Source of the DNA: a virus
Reading direction: 5' to 3' (one strand)
Virus record (IMG/VR): IMGVR_UViG_3300040801_002694
Coordinates: 1 to 24,497 of that record
Length of the DNA stretch: 24,497 nucleotides
The stretch's first letter is position 1; every line of letters begins with the position of its first letter. The notes below the pieces were generated by a model that saw only the letters and a list, made by a program, of their open reading frames with translations, was not told the origin of the DNA and did no database searches. The translations under genes and the position numbers were made by a program. This document shows positions 16,657 through 23,613 of the stretch, one piece after another.

Positions 16657-16664
16657 TATTTATT
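16657..16664 (-). promoter_or_regulatory. Late promoter-like element before gp6
   Basis: On the minus strand it reads AATAAATA, 22 nt upstream of the gp6 ATG, in the 56-nt gap between gp25 and gp6. The predicted leader is about 17 nt and contains a weak AGAAGG ribosome-binding site. Confidence 0.5.
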
Positions 16665-16690
16665 GTTACTTCTTTATTCGAAAAACCCAC

Positions 16691-17086
16691 TCATGAGTTT
16701 AAATCTAGCGTCACAACCAATGAATCATTCACATCAAGTTCTACAAAAAATAAATCAATCACTGCTGTTACAACATTCTGGTCGTAATCAGGGTAAAGTG
16801 CAACACCGCCCTCTAATGGGCCATTGACATTGAAAACCACTCGTGGATCATAGTTTACCACTGTAGTTAAATCCTCCTCGATTGCGAACAAGGTATTATC
16901 ATCCATAGGCTCAAATGGCAGCATAGGTATTCTTGTACCGAACTCAGGCATCATCCTGCGCTCTCGCAACTTAGTACTTATATGATTTAATAAGTCCTGC
17001 TTGACTAAATCTATATCTCCCAAAAAAAGAGTCTTCCTATTCTTATAATTGGTAAATGATATACCCTTATAGAGCTTTGCTGTCAT
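16691..17086 (-). CDS. 25: Baseplate wedge protein gp25-like (GPW/gp25 family), 131 aa
   Basis: The length is almost identical to T4 gp25 (132 aa). The typical order is present: D-L-V-K-Q-D-L-L-N-H-I-S-T-K-L-R-E-R, then M-P-E-F-G-T-R-I-P-M-L-P-F-E-P-M-D, then the F-A-I-E-E-D-L-T-T-V-V-N-Y-D-P-R-V helix, and a beta strand pair at the end. gp25 nucleates the sheath at the baseplate and binds the wedge core with gp6 and gp53. The ATG overlaps the stop of the preceding hypothetical gene (TAATG), so translation is probably coupled. Confidence 0.9.
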   Translation of the reverse strand: MTAKLYKGISFTNYKNRKTLFLGDIDLVKQDLLNHISTKLRERRMMPEFGTRIPMLPFEPMDDNTLFAIEEDLTTVVNYDPRVVFNVNGPLEGGVALYPDYDQNVVTAVIDLFFVELDVNDSLVVTLDLNS

Positions 17087-17592
17087 TATCTAAAGTCTCT
17101 TCGTGAGACTCCCCTTCGACTGTACTCGTCTTCCTTGGAATCACGGTGAAGTTCCTTAATCTCATCATCAGGGACCTGACTAGCATCATCTATAATTTCA
17201 ATATCGGAATGTTGTTTTAACGTAGTAACTAAATCACGCCCAGCTTCGGCAACTTCTCTAAAGCTAGAATTGCCCGAAAGGATTACATTACAATATTTCG
17301 ATATAAGTGAGTAGTCATCCTCGTGCATTCTAATCACATCGGCATCTTGCTGAGTATCTATACCCAGTCTGGAGAAGGCTTTCCTGAATCTATCAGATAC
17401 GACATCTGCCTTTTCTTCATTCGGAAAGTTATCGCGAAGATCAGTAAGTACGCCGAATACCTCCTCCATGAAAGGAACATATTCATCATCGAAAACTTTA
17501 TCTCTAAAATCTCCTGTCTCATCGGCCCAAGCGTCAGACTCATCATAGTAATCATTAAAGTTTTGTTCTGCTAAAAATTCATCTAATTTCAT
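17086..17592 (-). CDS. Hypothetical acidic protein, 168 aa, between gp5 and gp25
   Basis: I do not recognise this protein. It is acidic and largely helical (D-E-F-L-A-E-Q-N-F-N-D-Y-Y-D-E-S-D-A-W at the start) and ends in a basic R-R-G-V-S-R-R-D-F-R tail. It contains no cysteine-rich, nucleotide-binding or membrane motif. A clear AGAGGA ribosome-binding site precedes the ATG, and an AATAAATA element lies further upstream. Its overlap with gp25 and position within the wedge/hub cluster suggest a small baseplate component or assembly factor; that role is inferred from position only. Confidence 0.75.
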   Translation of the reverse strand: MKLDEFLAEQNFNDYYDESDAWADETGDFRDKVFDDEYVPFMEEVFGVLTDLRDNFPNEEKADVVSDRFRKAFSRLGIDTQQDADVIRMHEDDYSLISKYCNVILSGNSSFREVAEAGRDLVTTLKQHSDIEIIDDASQVPDDEIKELHRDSKEDEYSRRGVSRRDFR

Positions 17593-17613
17593 AGTAATAT
17601 CCTCTGTAATACA

Positions 17614-17621
17614 TATTTATT
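17614..17621 (-). promoter_or_regulatory. Late promoter-like element before the hypothetical gene and gp25
   Basis: On the minus strand it reads AATAAATA and overlaps the TAA stop of gp5. The predicted start point gives a ~15-nt leader that includes the AGAGGA ribosome-binding site. Confidence 0.5.
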
Positions 17622-19374
17622 ATCTTCGCCAGAATTCACCACGCTCAGTTTTTTCATCACCCTCAACCACACCAATATCTTCTCTGCCCTGTTGTCCTTC
17701 ATTATCGTATTGATCTATCCAATCAACATTATTCTTATATCCATCATTTTCTTCATTTACAGTATCGTCGCTATCTTGTTTTAATACTCTAGGCCACGGT
17801 TCATGATCTGGGACCCTATTTGTCCACGGAGCTAATTCGGCTTCTTCCACATCAGTGTCAGGGGAGCGCATAATTTCGGGTATTACAATTCTTGGAATGG
17901 CTAAGAGTGGAACGCCACACCCGGAACTACATGCAATTAATGAGTTAATAGTAATTGCCATTTCAGTAATGGATGTCCCGTAATCATTAAACTGTACTAA
18001 TGGTGCATCCAGTGTTATAACTCCGGGGGCTATTTCAATATTACTGGTACTTCCGCCCAATTGTAATATTCCACTTGCCTCCGCTCGTATATTTCCTGAA
18101 GAATCCAACTGTATGCTGGACTCCATTGATATGGTATCCGATGGGGTTATAAGATTAAGTTCATTAGTGCCACTTTCTATATTAATGGAACCGCTAATAA
18201 AGGTTTCACTTTCCCCATCAATGAGAATATCTCTATTGCCGTTAATCTTCTGATAAAAATCCCCTTCAGTGAACAGGTGCATATCGTTTGACGACTGAAA
18301 TCGAATCTGCCCATCATCTGGTATTGAATCTAATGGGGCTTGGCCCTCGGTGTCACCCGCGTACATATGGATTCCTTTTTTGGCCTTTACTCGAAAAGTC
18401 TCATCAGTAGAAAAGTTAATATCTTTCTTCGCTCGCATTGATATTCTTCTATCAGAATAAACATCTATATTTCCATTAACATCCAACTCTATCCATGACT
18501 TACCCTCATACGTGTTCACGTAAATTCTTTCGTTGGTATCATCCAAAATTATCTGGTGCCCCGCCGTTGTGCGAAGTTTTATTCGTGAATTAAAAGCCCT
18601 GTCATCGAAAACAATTGAATGCAGTCCGGGGCTACAAAATCCGACAATTCTTGACGCTAAGTATGCCCCCAAAGATTTAAATCCTGACCAATCGTATCCC
18701 ATTGATCCAAGTTTTTCCTTTACCCAACTATCTTCCTCAGCCCCGGATATTTCCCCGTAGGTGCCGAACGAGTCAATTTCAACATTCTTAGTTCCAGAAT
18801 AATCACCGCCCCTAGTTTTCCACTCACTAGAGGTTTTATCATCTTGGAATGCTTTGGCCAGATTGTCATATGTTGGCTGTATCGGGTTACGCTCTCCCTC
18901 GTATCCGGGGCCAGAGGAAGTTAGCGGACCATCAGGGCCTCCGCTATTCCAGTCGTAGGAGCCGGTGAGTACACCTCCAATTTCCTGATGATCGTAAACA
19001 CACCCCATCCAAACCCTTCTTCGCGGGTCACCGTTTATACATGTAACTAAGACATTAGCGCCAATTTCGGGTATGGCCCAGAACCCGTAAGGTACGGTGC
19101 CTGAAGTGCTTTCGGAGCCTTTCTGATGACCGCGAGTGTAGTCCCCATTTCTTATGGTTCCACCAAAAGGAGAAACATATGTCGCCCATGGGAGATGCTG
19201 TACCTTTTTCGGATCGTCATTCAGGTCCGGGCAATACACCCTGAGTCTACCCATCTGTAGGGGGTCATCAGTATCTACCACCACACCCAGTGAACATCCA
19301 AAATTTGCGGCAGAGTGATTGTCCCCTTTGCGGTTAAGGGATAATTTGCTTTTTAGTCTATTTAAAATTCCCAT
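17620..19374 (-). CDS. 5: Baseplate central spike gp5-like protein without lysozyme domain, 584 aa
   Basis: Residues ~24-150 form an OB-fold of the gp5/VgrG type (L-G-V-V-V-D-T-D-D-P-L-Q-M-G-R-L-R-V-Y-C-P, then G-F-W-A-I-P-E-I-G-A-N-V-L-V-T-C-I-N-G-D-P-R-R-R-V-W-M-G). Residues ~260-470 are a needle-like beta-helix region of short I-x-I-x-S/D-x repeats (I-N-I-E-S-G, I-R-A-E-A-S-G, I-E-I-A-P-G). T4 gp5 has a lysozyme domain between these parts; here the linker shows no lysozyme motif. The C-terminal ~90 residues are charged and Trp-containing (P-W-T-N-R-V-P-D-H-E-P-W-P), a tail of unknown role that might bind a tip protein. The start overlaps the stop of the hub gene (TAATG). The protein should form the trimeric membrane-piercing spike on the hub. 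Confidence 0.85.
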   Translation of the reverse strand: MGILNRLKSKLSLNRKGDNHSAANFGCSLGVVVDTDDPLQMGRLRVYCPDLNDDPKKVQHLPWATYVSPFGGTIRNGDYTRGHQKGSESTSGTVPYGFWAIPEIGANVLVTCINGDPRRRVWMGCVYDHQEIGGVLTGSYDWNSGGPDGPLTSSGPGYEGERNPIQPTYDNLAKAFQDDKTSSEWKTRGGDYSGTKNVEIDSFGTYGEISGAEEDSWVKEKLGSMGYDWSGFKSLGAYLASRIVGFCSPGLHSIVFDDRAFNSRIKLRTTAGHQIILDDTNERIYVNTYEGKSWIELDVNGNIDVYSDRRISMRAKKDINFSTDETFRVKAKKGIHMYAGDTEGQAPLDSIPDDGQIRFQSSNDMHLFTEGDFYQKINGNRDILIDGESETFISGSINIESGTNELNLITPSDTISMESSIQLDSSGNIRAEASGILQLGGSTSNIEIAPGVITLDAPLVQFNDYGTSITEMAITINSLIACSSGCGVPLLAIPRIVIPEIMRSPDTDVEEAELAPWTNRVPDHEPWPRVLKQDSDDTVNEENDGYKNNVDWIDQYDNEGQQGREDIGVVEGDEKTERGEFWRR

Positions 19375-21173
19375 TATATTATATCATCCCTCTTAGCCAA
19401 TTGTATTCTTTGGTAAAACCTACTTTCAACCATAATATTACTCACACCTACTATCTCGTAATGATTCCTGTAGTAATATTTCGGATTGGTGGTAGTGGAC
19501 GGGTTAAGTCCAATTTGTGCATCAGAATCTAAGAATATATCTATAGTCAAATACATTGGATATGATTCCGGCATTTCATAATATCTAAAATCTCCCGGAG
19601 AATTTAGCGATGCGGCTTCGGAAGGTTTGCGATAAAGATCGAACATTAAATCGGGGTTGCCGTATATCTGTATCTCATGTGCCGAAGTTTGACTGTTTTC
19701 AAGTGTTTGCATTATATCCGCGTTAGCCCCTGCGACACCATCTTCAAGGCCCCCATTCAAGTATGGTATTACACTGGTTCTTAGTCCACTAAATTCCGAG
19801 TCAAAAAAATTTGTACCCGGAGCGGTATCTGGAATGCTCTCACCCATTACAGGTTCCCGGTTACCTAGTACGGCAACACGCGGGCCGCGCTCTAAAGTCT
19901 TAATACCGTTGTCGGTTGTTATGCTGGTTTTGAGATAAGTTATGTCCACATCTGTCCGTTCGCCAGCTTTGAATGTATAATTTAGGGGCTGAGACGCAAC
20001 ACCGGGGCCGGTATCTATGGATGTGGTCGTTACTGCAACATCTATTTGCTTTATCTTTATGACTAGCTTTAGCTGATTCGATTCTTTGATGTATGAAATA
20101 TTAATCTTAAATGATTTGGGTGGGGTTAGTGCCGCATCATCTCCTACCTTACGGGAAAACTTCATAAGATATGATACCATCTCAACAAGGGTTGCCCCGG
20201 CCCTCAGTGGTACACTCGTAACCCCAGATACATTCTTGTCCTCATCGGTTTGTTCGAATGGTAGGTTTCTATTATCTATTTCATAGGAATTGTATATTTC
20301 ATCCAACTGAACTTCGAACTTCACAGGAAGCTTTTCACCTCTCTGCTGATTTGGTTCGGGATCAATTTTATATTCATATCCATCACGAATATCTTTAAGC
20401 CATTTCTGTACCTGTCGTTTATGGGCATATTGCTGCTGATTCAGTTCGACCTCAAAAGCATCAAACAAATCTTTAAGATTTTTCATGGGTTTACTCTTTT
20501 CCAGCCTTTGTAATCTGGGTCCAGTTTTTGTAGCGTCTTCATTACCACGAAAATCTATACCCCCAGAAGGTGCGAAAATTTGAGGGTCCGAGTTATTTAA
20601 ATTTCCGTCTTTATGGGTTAAAGTCATTTGATAGGGCTTAAAGTTTACCCGTTGCCCAGTACTGTTGTATGCTCCTGTAAAGTGCATGGCGACCGTTGTT
20701 CCCGTTTGAGCCATTGAGTTATCAGCATTCATCATGTCTTCAAACTCATGGACGTGAAATATAAGAGGATTGCCAGTGTATATCTGATATGCTTCAGTAT
20801 CGCGATCAACTCCCATAAAATAGGTCTTAAGTGCGAAAGTCATATGCTGGGCGGACACTCCCATCTTCGGAATAATATTAGTCTTGAACCAATCAATAAA
20901 CCTTCCACCTACGGCATCGGCTATTTTTATAGTCCCCGTCATGCTCGTAGTTTTATTTCCTCGATTCCATGCCCAGCTTATAGTGGGTATGGTAAAAGTT
21001 GCATCAGTGAACTCATTAGTGATAATGAACCCATCCCCTACCGCATCCCCTGCGTTACCGGATGTATTAGTTAATGGGGTATTCTCTGCACTACTTGTAG
21101 TCTTAAATGCGGCAAGTACATGCTGAGTCTGGAATGTATCTAATTGGAGTAGGGGATTTTTTGGATTAGACAT
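19374..21173 (-). CDS. Baseplate hub candidate (gp27-like role), 599 aa
   Basis: There is no direct sequence match I can name, but several points suggest the gp27 hub. It is immediately followed by gp5 with overlapping codons, the usual hub-spike pairing. It has a beta-rich N-terminus with the T-I-S-W-A-W-N pattern. It closes with H-E-I-Q-I-Y-G-N-P-D-L-M, then Y-Y-Y-R-N-H-Y-E-I-V-G-V-S-N-I-M-V-E-S-R-F-Y-Q-R-I-Q-L-A-K-R. This is like the G-D-P ... Y-x-I-x-x-V-x-H-x-F-x-x-G-x-F-x-x-x-L-x-L-x-R ending of hub proteins. A helical insert at ~240-290 (Q-Q-Q-Y-A-H-K-R-Q-V-Q-K-W-L-K-D) is unusual. It is longer than T4 gp27 (391 aa). The start follows the gp53 stop within four bases. Confidence 0.6.
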   Translation of the reverse strand: MSNPKNPLLQLDTFQTQHVLAAFKTTSSAENTPLTNTSGNAGDAVGDGFIITNEFTDATFTIPTISWAWNRGNKTTSMTGTIKIADAVGGRFIDWFKTNIIPKMGVSAQHMTFALKTYFMGVDRDTEAYQIYTGNPLIFHVHEFEDMMNADNSMAQTGTTVAMHFTGAYNSTGQRVNFKPYQMTLTHKDGNLNNSDPQIFAPSGGIDFRGNEDATKTGPRLQRLEKSKPMKNLKDLFDAFEVELNQQQYAHKRQVQKWLKDIRDGYEYKIDPEPNQQRGEKLPVKFEVQLDEIYNSYEIDNRNLPFEQTDEDKNVSGVTSVPLRAGATLVEMVSYLMKFSRKVGDDAALTPPKSFKINISYIKESNQLKLVIKIKQIDVAVTTTSIDTGPGVASQPLNYTFKAGERTDVDITYLKTSITTDNGIKTLERGPRVAVLGNREPVMGESIPDTAPGTNFFDSEFSGLRTSVIPYLNGGLEDGVAGANADIMQTLENSQTSAHEIQIYGNPDLMFDLYRKPSEAASLNSPGDFRYYEMPESYPMYLTIDIFLDSDAQIGLNPSTTTNPKYYYRNHYEIVGVSNIMVESRFYQRIQLAKRDDII

Positions 21174-21177
21174 TCAT

Positions 21178-21534
21178 TTATAGTCTACTGTCCTGAACCC
21201 TGATAGGATTTACAAGGATATCGAAATATACCCTATCTTTTGAGGGAATAGTAATTGTTTTACCAGCAGTAAACTCCTCCAGTGTATCGACCATATTATT
21301 ATATTGTAACACAATCCATTCTAGTTTCGCATTACCATAGTAATCAAATGCTACCAAATCTGGACGTTGTGCGTACTTGCTAGATATGTATACTCTAATA
21401 TCGGTAACGTCATCATCTTCAAGTAAAAATCTTTCCCACCAGCTAAGGCGTTTTTTATTTATGTCAGTCTCTCCGCCCTGTAAATAGCGGCTATTTTTTT
21501 TCAATACCGAAGATTTATCTTTGAATTCTTTCAT
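21178..21534 (-). CDS. 53: Baseplate wedge protein gp53-like, 118 aa
   Basis: Residues ~63-98 (F-D-Y-Y-G-N-A-K-L-E-W-I-V-L-Q-Y-N-N, then E-F-T-A-G-K-T-I-T-I-P) match the LysM-like core of gp53, where T4-type proteins have Y-Y-G-x-x-x-x-W-W-I-I-x-x-x-N and G-x-x-L-x-I-P. gp53 clamps the gp6/gp25 wedge core around the hub. It is shorter than T4 gp53 (196 aa), keeping the core and an N-terminal amphipathic stretch. The ATG follows the stop of the tube-cap gene by one base. Confidence 0.8.
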   Translation of the reverse strand: MKEFKDKSSVLKKNSRYLQGGETDINKKRLSWWERFLLEDDDVTDIRVYISSKYAQRPDLVAFDYYGNAKLEWIVLQYNNMVDTLEEFTAGKTITIPSKDRVYFDILVNPIRVQDSRL

Positions 21535-21535
21535 T

Positions 21536-22261
21536 TTACCAATTCAATAATGATCCATCTCTGTATGAGTGGATGTTGAAATTTTCTAAGTCGTTGTCGG
21601 AGCGAACCTCTTTTAATGCAATACTAAATGTTTGAACAATTGGGACGCTTGCCCTTCCATTACTAGTCTTAATATAACTAACATTATTGGGGTAGTCTAT
21701 ATTGAAAGATGTTATAACACAGGGTACTCCCCTTAACTGTCCCCCTGATTCACCGCCATATCCATAAAGCTTTAAAATTTCAGGAGAGTTTGCGCCCCCT
21801 ACACCAGTACCACTTACCTGACCACCGCCCCCATCCTTACTGGGAGTTGTCCATGCCTTCAGTCTATGTGTGTAGGTATAAGTAAGGTCGGCCTCTTCTG
21901 TTGTTTTCGACACCATTCTTGCATTTATTTGATATGTTCTTAACTGAGTTCCGATATAAATTAAAATTCCACCAGCCTGCCTAATTTCCGATATCTCCTG
22001 ATAATTTACTGTACGGCTTTCGGATAGTTCTGGAGTTACATAGAACCTAACCCCGAATTGCTGGGAGCTACCCCCTCTCTGAATTAGTCGTATTTCTTCT
22101 TGTCCCGTGATCCATTTCTGGGTAAGTTGGCGCTGCACTTCAGCATTAACGTCAGCAAAAGATTGTCCGCTAGCGGAAACAGTAACCTGACGAGGGTTAC
22201 CTGAGGTTGGTGCTCCACCCGTTCCACCCGAAGTTCCCGATCTTGATCCTTGATTACTCAT
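21536..22261 (-). CDS. Baseplate tail-tube cap/junction protein gp48/gp54-like, 241 aa
   Basis: After a Gly/Ser/Thr-rich N-terminal 25 residues comes a beta-rich domain with the features of the tube-initiator family. P-E-I-L-K-L-Y-G-Y-G-G is followed by L-R-G-V-P-C-V-I-T-S-F-N-I-D-Y-P-N-N-V-S-Y-I, then V-P-I-V-Q-T-F-S-I-A-L-K-E-V-R-S. These match the L-R-x-V-x-V-x-I-x-S-x-x-I-x-Y-P ... P-x-x-x-x-x-x-L-x-L-x-E pattern shared by gp48, gp54 and LysM-tube proteins. Such proteins seat on the hub and start tube polymerisation; gp48 and gp54 cannot be told apart here. It is the first gene of the minus-strand hub operon. The ATG lies exactly where the transcript from the overlapping late promoter would begin, so the mRNA may be leaderless. 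Confidence 0.75.
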   Translation of the reverse strand: MSNQGSRSGTSGGTGGAPTSGNPRQVTVSASGQSFADVNAEVQRQLTQKWITGQEEIRLIQRGGSSQQFGVRFYVTPELSESRTVNYQEISEIRQAGGILIYIGTQLRTYQINARMVSKTTEEADLTYTYTHRLKAWTTPSKDGGGGQVSGTGVGGANSPEILKLYGYGGESGGQLRGVPCVITSFNIDYPNNVSYIKTSNGRASVPIVQTFSIALKEVRSDNDLENFNIHSYRDGSLLNW

Positions 22262-22266
22262 ATCCC

Positions 22267-22278
22267 TATTTATAAATA
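22267..22278. promoter_or_regulatory. Palindromic bidirectional late promoter
   Basis: TATTTATAAATA is a perfect 12-bp palindrome containing TATAAATA on both strands (minus at 22267-22274, plus at 22271-22278). It lies in the 102-bp gap between divergent operons and can serve the minus-strand tube-cap operon and the plus-strand gp26 operon. For the minus strand, standard late spacing puts +1 on the A of the start codon. Confidence 0.7.
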
Positions 22279-22296
22279 TTGAAATACTCCAAAATC

Positions 22297-22315
22297 ATGC
22301 CTTTGTACGAGGCAT
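22297..22315. repeat. Inverted repeat overlapping the proximal gp26 late promoter
   Basis: ATGCCT and AGGCAT are separated by 7 nt (TTGTACG). The right arm overlaps the CATAAATA element, so it could be an operator-like dyad or a hairpin in the transcript from the distal promoter. Confidence 0.5.
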
Positions 22316-22320
22316 AAATA
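22313..22320 (+). promoter_or_regulatory. Late promoter-like element before gp26
   Basis: CATAAATA, one mismatch from the T4 late consensus, stands 43 nt before the GTG of gp26, giving a leader of about 38 nt that contains a GGAG ribosome-binding site. Confidence 0.55.
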
Positions 22321-22363
22321 CTTTTACATAATGAATTGCGGAAAGTAAACCGGAGATAATAAA

Positions 22364-23407
22364 GTGAACGAAGAAACTAGATTAGATCAATTAGCAGAAA
22401 ACGTTGCGAATGAGGAGGCATCGCCTCGTCAAATAAACGACAATCCACTACTAAGAAGATTTACACATATTCCACCAGAAACATTTAGGCTACCTTCAGG
22501 TGGTGTTTTTTACCAGAATGGCGAATTAGACCCCGAAGTTGTTAATGGTGAAGTTATAGTACACCCAATGACTGCGGTTGATGAAATTGCAATACGTTCC
22601 CCGGATATGATGTTTCAAGGAACTGCGGTTGAAAAGGTATTCAGAAGATGTATACCTCAAGTAAAGAAGCCATTAGAGCTTCTAACCAATGACGTAGATT
22701 ATCTTTTGGTATGTTTACGCATGGTAACTTACGGTTCAACATTAGACCTGAATTGGGAGTGCCCGGTATGTGCCGAGGAAAGGAAGGCTCTTGAAGATGA
22801 AGTTAAGGAAAACTTACAGCGAGAAATACAGGATGGTAGCGTAAGAAAGACCGGCTCCGAGCAGCCAATGAATCCAAGATTCCCCTCCAATGATGACGGT
22901 GTCGAGGCAGTACAGACACGAGGAGATAGCGAACAGGCTCAGGTTATTGATAACTCCAAAGTCTCCTATAAAGTTGACCTCAACGATTTCATAAAAAAGA
23001 CCAGAGCATTAAAGGTAACCGAGGACTTTACGGTGGAGTTACCTACCGGGGAAGTTGTTGCACTTAAACCTTCTACCTATGCTGATACAACTAAAATGCT
23101 ACAGCAAAGTAATGAAGACTTTAAAGACCCTGATGAGATTTTCGAATTTATTGCAGATGCAATTATGGGTGTTATTAAATCTGTTGATGGCGTAACTAAT
23201 CAAGCTCATATACGAGAATGGCTTGAAATGTGTGAAGCTCCATCTCTTACATATCTTCAGGAAAAGATGCATGTTACTAATGAGTGGGGTACAGAATTTA
23301 CCTACAATTTCAAATGTAAAGATTGTGGTCATGAGGTCGAGGGCGTAATTCCGCTTAATCCTGTAAGTTTTTTTTCACGGCCCTCAGTCACCAAGACAAA
23401 AGCGTAA
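22364..23407 (+). CDS. 26: Baseplate hub assembly protein gp26-like, 347 aa (zero-frame product)
   Basis: Residues ~41-137 match the T4 baseplate gp26 family: F-R-L-P-S-G-G-V-F-Y, V-H-P-M-T-A-V-D-E-I-A-I-R-S-P, F-Q-G-T-A-V-E-K-V-F-R-R-C, L-L-V-C-L-R-M-V-T-Y-G, W-E-C133-P-V-C136. A second C-x-x-C (C318-K-D-C321-G-H) near the end completes a probable four-cysteine zinc site. An acidic insert of ~70 residues separates the halves (T4 gp26 is 208 aa). The family helps assemble the central hub. The start is GTG with GGAG 8 nt upstream. The last in-frame residues run through eight T's, after which the zero frame ends within 11 codons. A -1 slip there continues into a gp51-like domain, giving a 413-aa fusion. 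Confidence 0.85.
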   Translation: MNEETRLDQLAENVANEEASPRQINDNPLLRRFTHIPPETFRLPSGGVFYQNGELDPEVVNGEVIVHPMTAVDEIAIRSPDMMFQGTAVEKVFRRCIPQVKKPLELLTNDVDYLLVCLRMVTYGSTLDLNWECPVCAEERKALEDEVKENLQREIQDGSVRKTGSEQPMNPRFPSNDDGVEAVQTRGDSEQAQVIDNSKVSYKVDLNDFIKKTRALKVTEDFTVELPTGEVVALKPSTYADTTKMLQQSNEDFKDPDEIFEFIADAIMGVIKSVDGVTNQAHIREWLEMCEAPSLTYLQEKMHVTNEWGTEFTYNFKCKDCGHEVEGVIPLNPVSFFSRPSVTKTKA

Positions 23408-23434
23408 TTCAAAAGCACATCACGAGACTGAGGG
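23368..23434 (+). promoter_or_regulatory. Predicted -1 programmed ribosomal frameshift signal
   Basis: The zero-frame codons run agT TTT TTT, so the heptamer T_TTT_TTT (23368-23374) is in the correct phase for tandem -1 slippage. Six nt later the arm CCCTCAGTC (23381-23389) pairs perfectly with GACTGAGGG (23426-23434), a 9-bp stem with a 36-nt loop that encloses the zero-frame stop TAA (23405-23407). Slippage places the ribosome in the frame ending at 23604. Heptamer phase, spacer length and stem all fit a classical signal. Frameshifting itself is inferred. Confidence 0.75.
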
Positions 23435-23604
23435 AAGAAGTACATGAGATTTTAAAATCTCTAATTATACTATCCTATTTCAGTAGAGGGGCAATGCCTT
23501 ACTCTGATGCATTGGAGTTGACTCCTTATGAGAGAGACCTAATAAACGACTTCCAAACCGAGCATGTTAAAAGAGAACTTGACTCTGGTACCTTTAATTA
23601 TTAA
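23374..23604 (+). CDS. 51: gp51-like hub assembly domain, read in the -1 frame after gp26 (76 codons)
   Basis: In the -1 frame the codons after the slip site read F-T-A-L-S-H-Q-D-K-S-V-I-Q-K, then a helical region E-V-H-E-I-L-K-S-L-I-I-L-S-Y-F-S-R-G-A-M-P-Y, then A-L-E-L-T-P-Y-E-R-D-L-I-N-D-F. This matches the C-terminal helical module of gp26/gp51-type hub proteins (a hydrophobic helix, Y-F-x-R-G-x-x-x-Y-x-x-x-x-x-L-x-x-x-E-R). The frame is open from 23359 but has no ATG, GTG or TTG before an ATG at 23494, which would cut off the first helix. An ATT at 23407 has no ribosome-binding site. Expression by -1 frameshift from gp26 is therefore the most economical reading; the alternative is a one-base undercount in the T run. 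Confidence 0.7.
   Translation, partial: FTALSHQDKSVIQKHITRLREEVHEILKSLIILSYFSRGAMPYSDALELTPYERDLINDFQTEHVKRELDSGTFNY
23446..23461. repeat. Perfect 16-bp palindrome downstream of the frameshift stem
   Basis: GAGATTTT is followed directly by AAAATCTC, 11 nt after the frameshift stem and within the gp51-like frame. As RNA it would be a 6-bp stem with a TTAA loop. It may be incidental in AT-rich coding DNA or add to the frameshift structure. Confidence 0.7.
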
Positions 23605-23613
23605 AATGCTCTA

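Noticed and set aside
17620-19374. Lysozyme domain in gp5
   Set aside because: I found no catalytic E-x8-D/C-x5-T-type pattern or other lysozyme hallmark between the OB-fold and the beta-helix.
23407-23604. Independent gp51 gene starting at an ATT codon
   Set aside because: ATT starts are very rare, no ribosome-binding site precedes it, and the slippery heptamer plus stem explains expression better.
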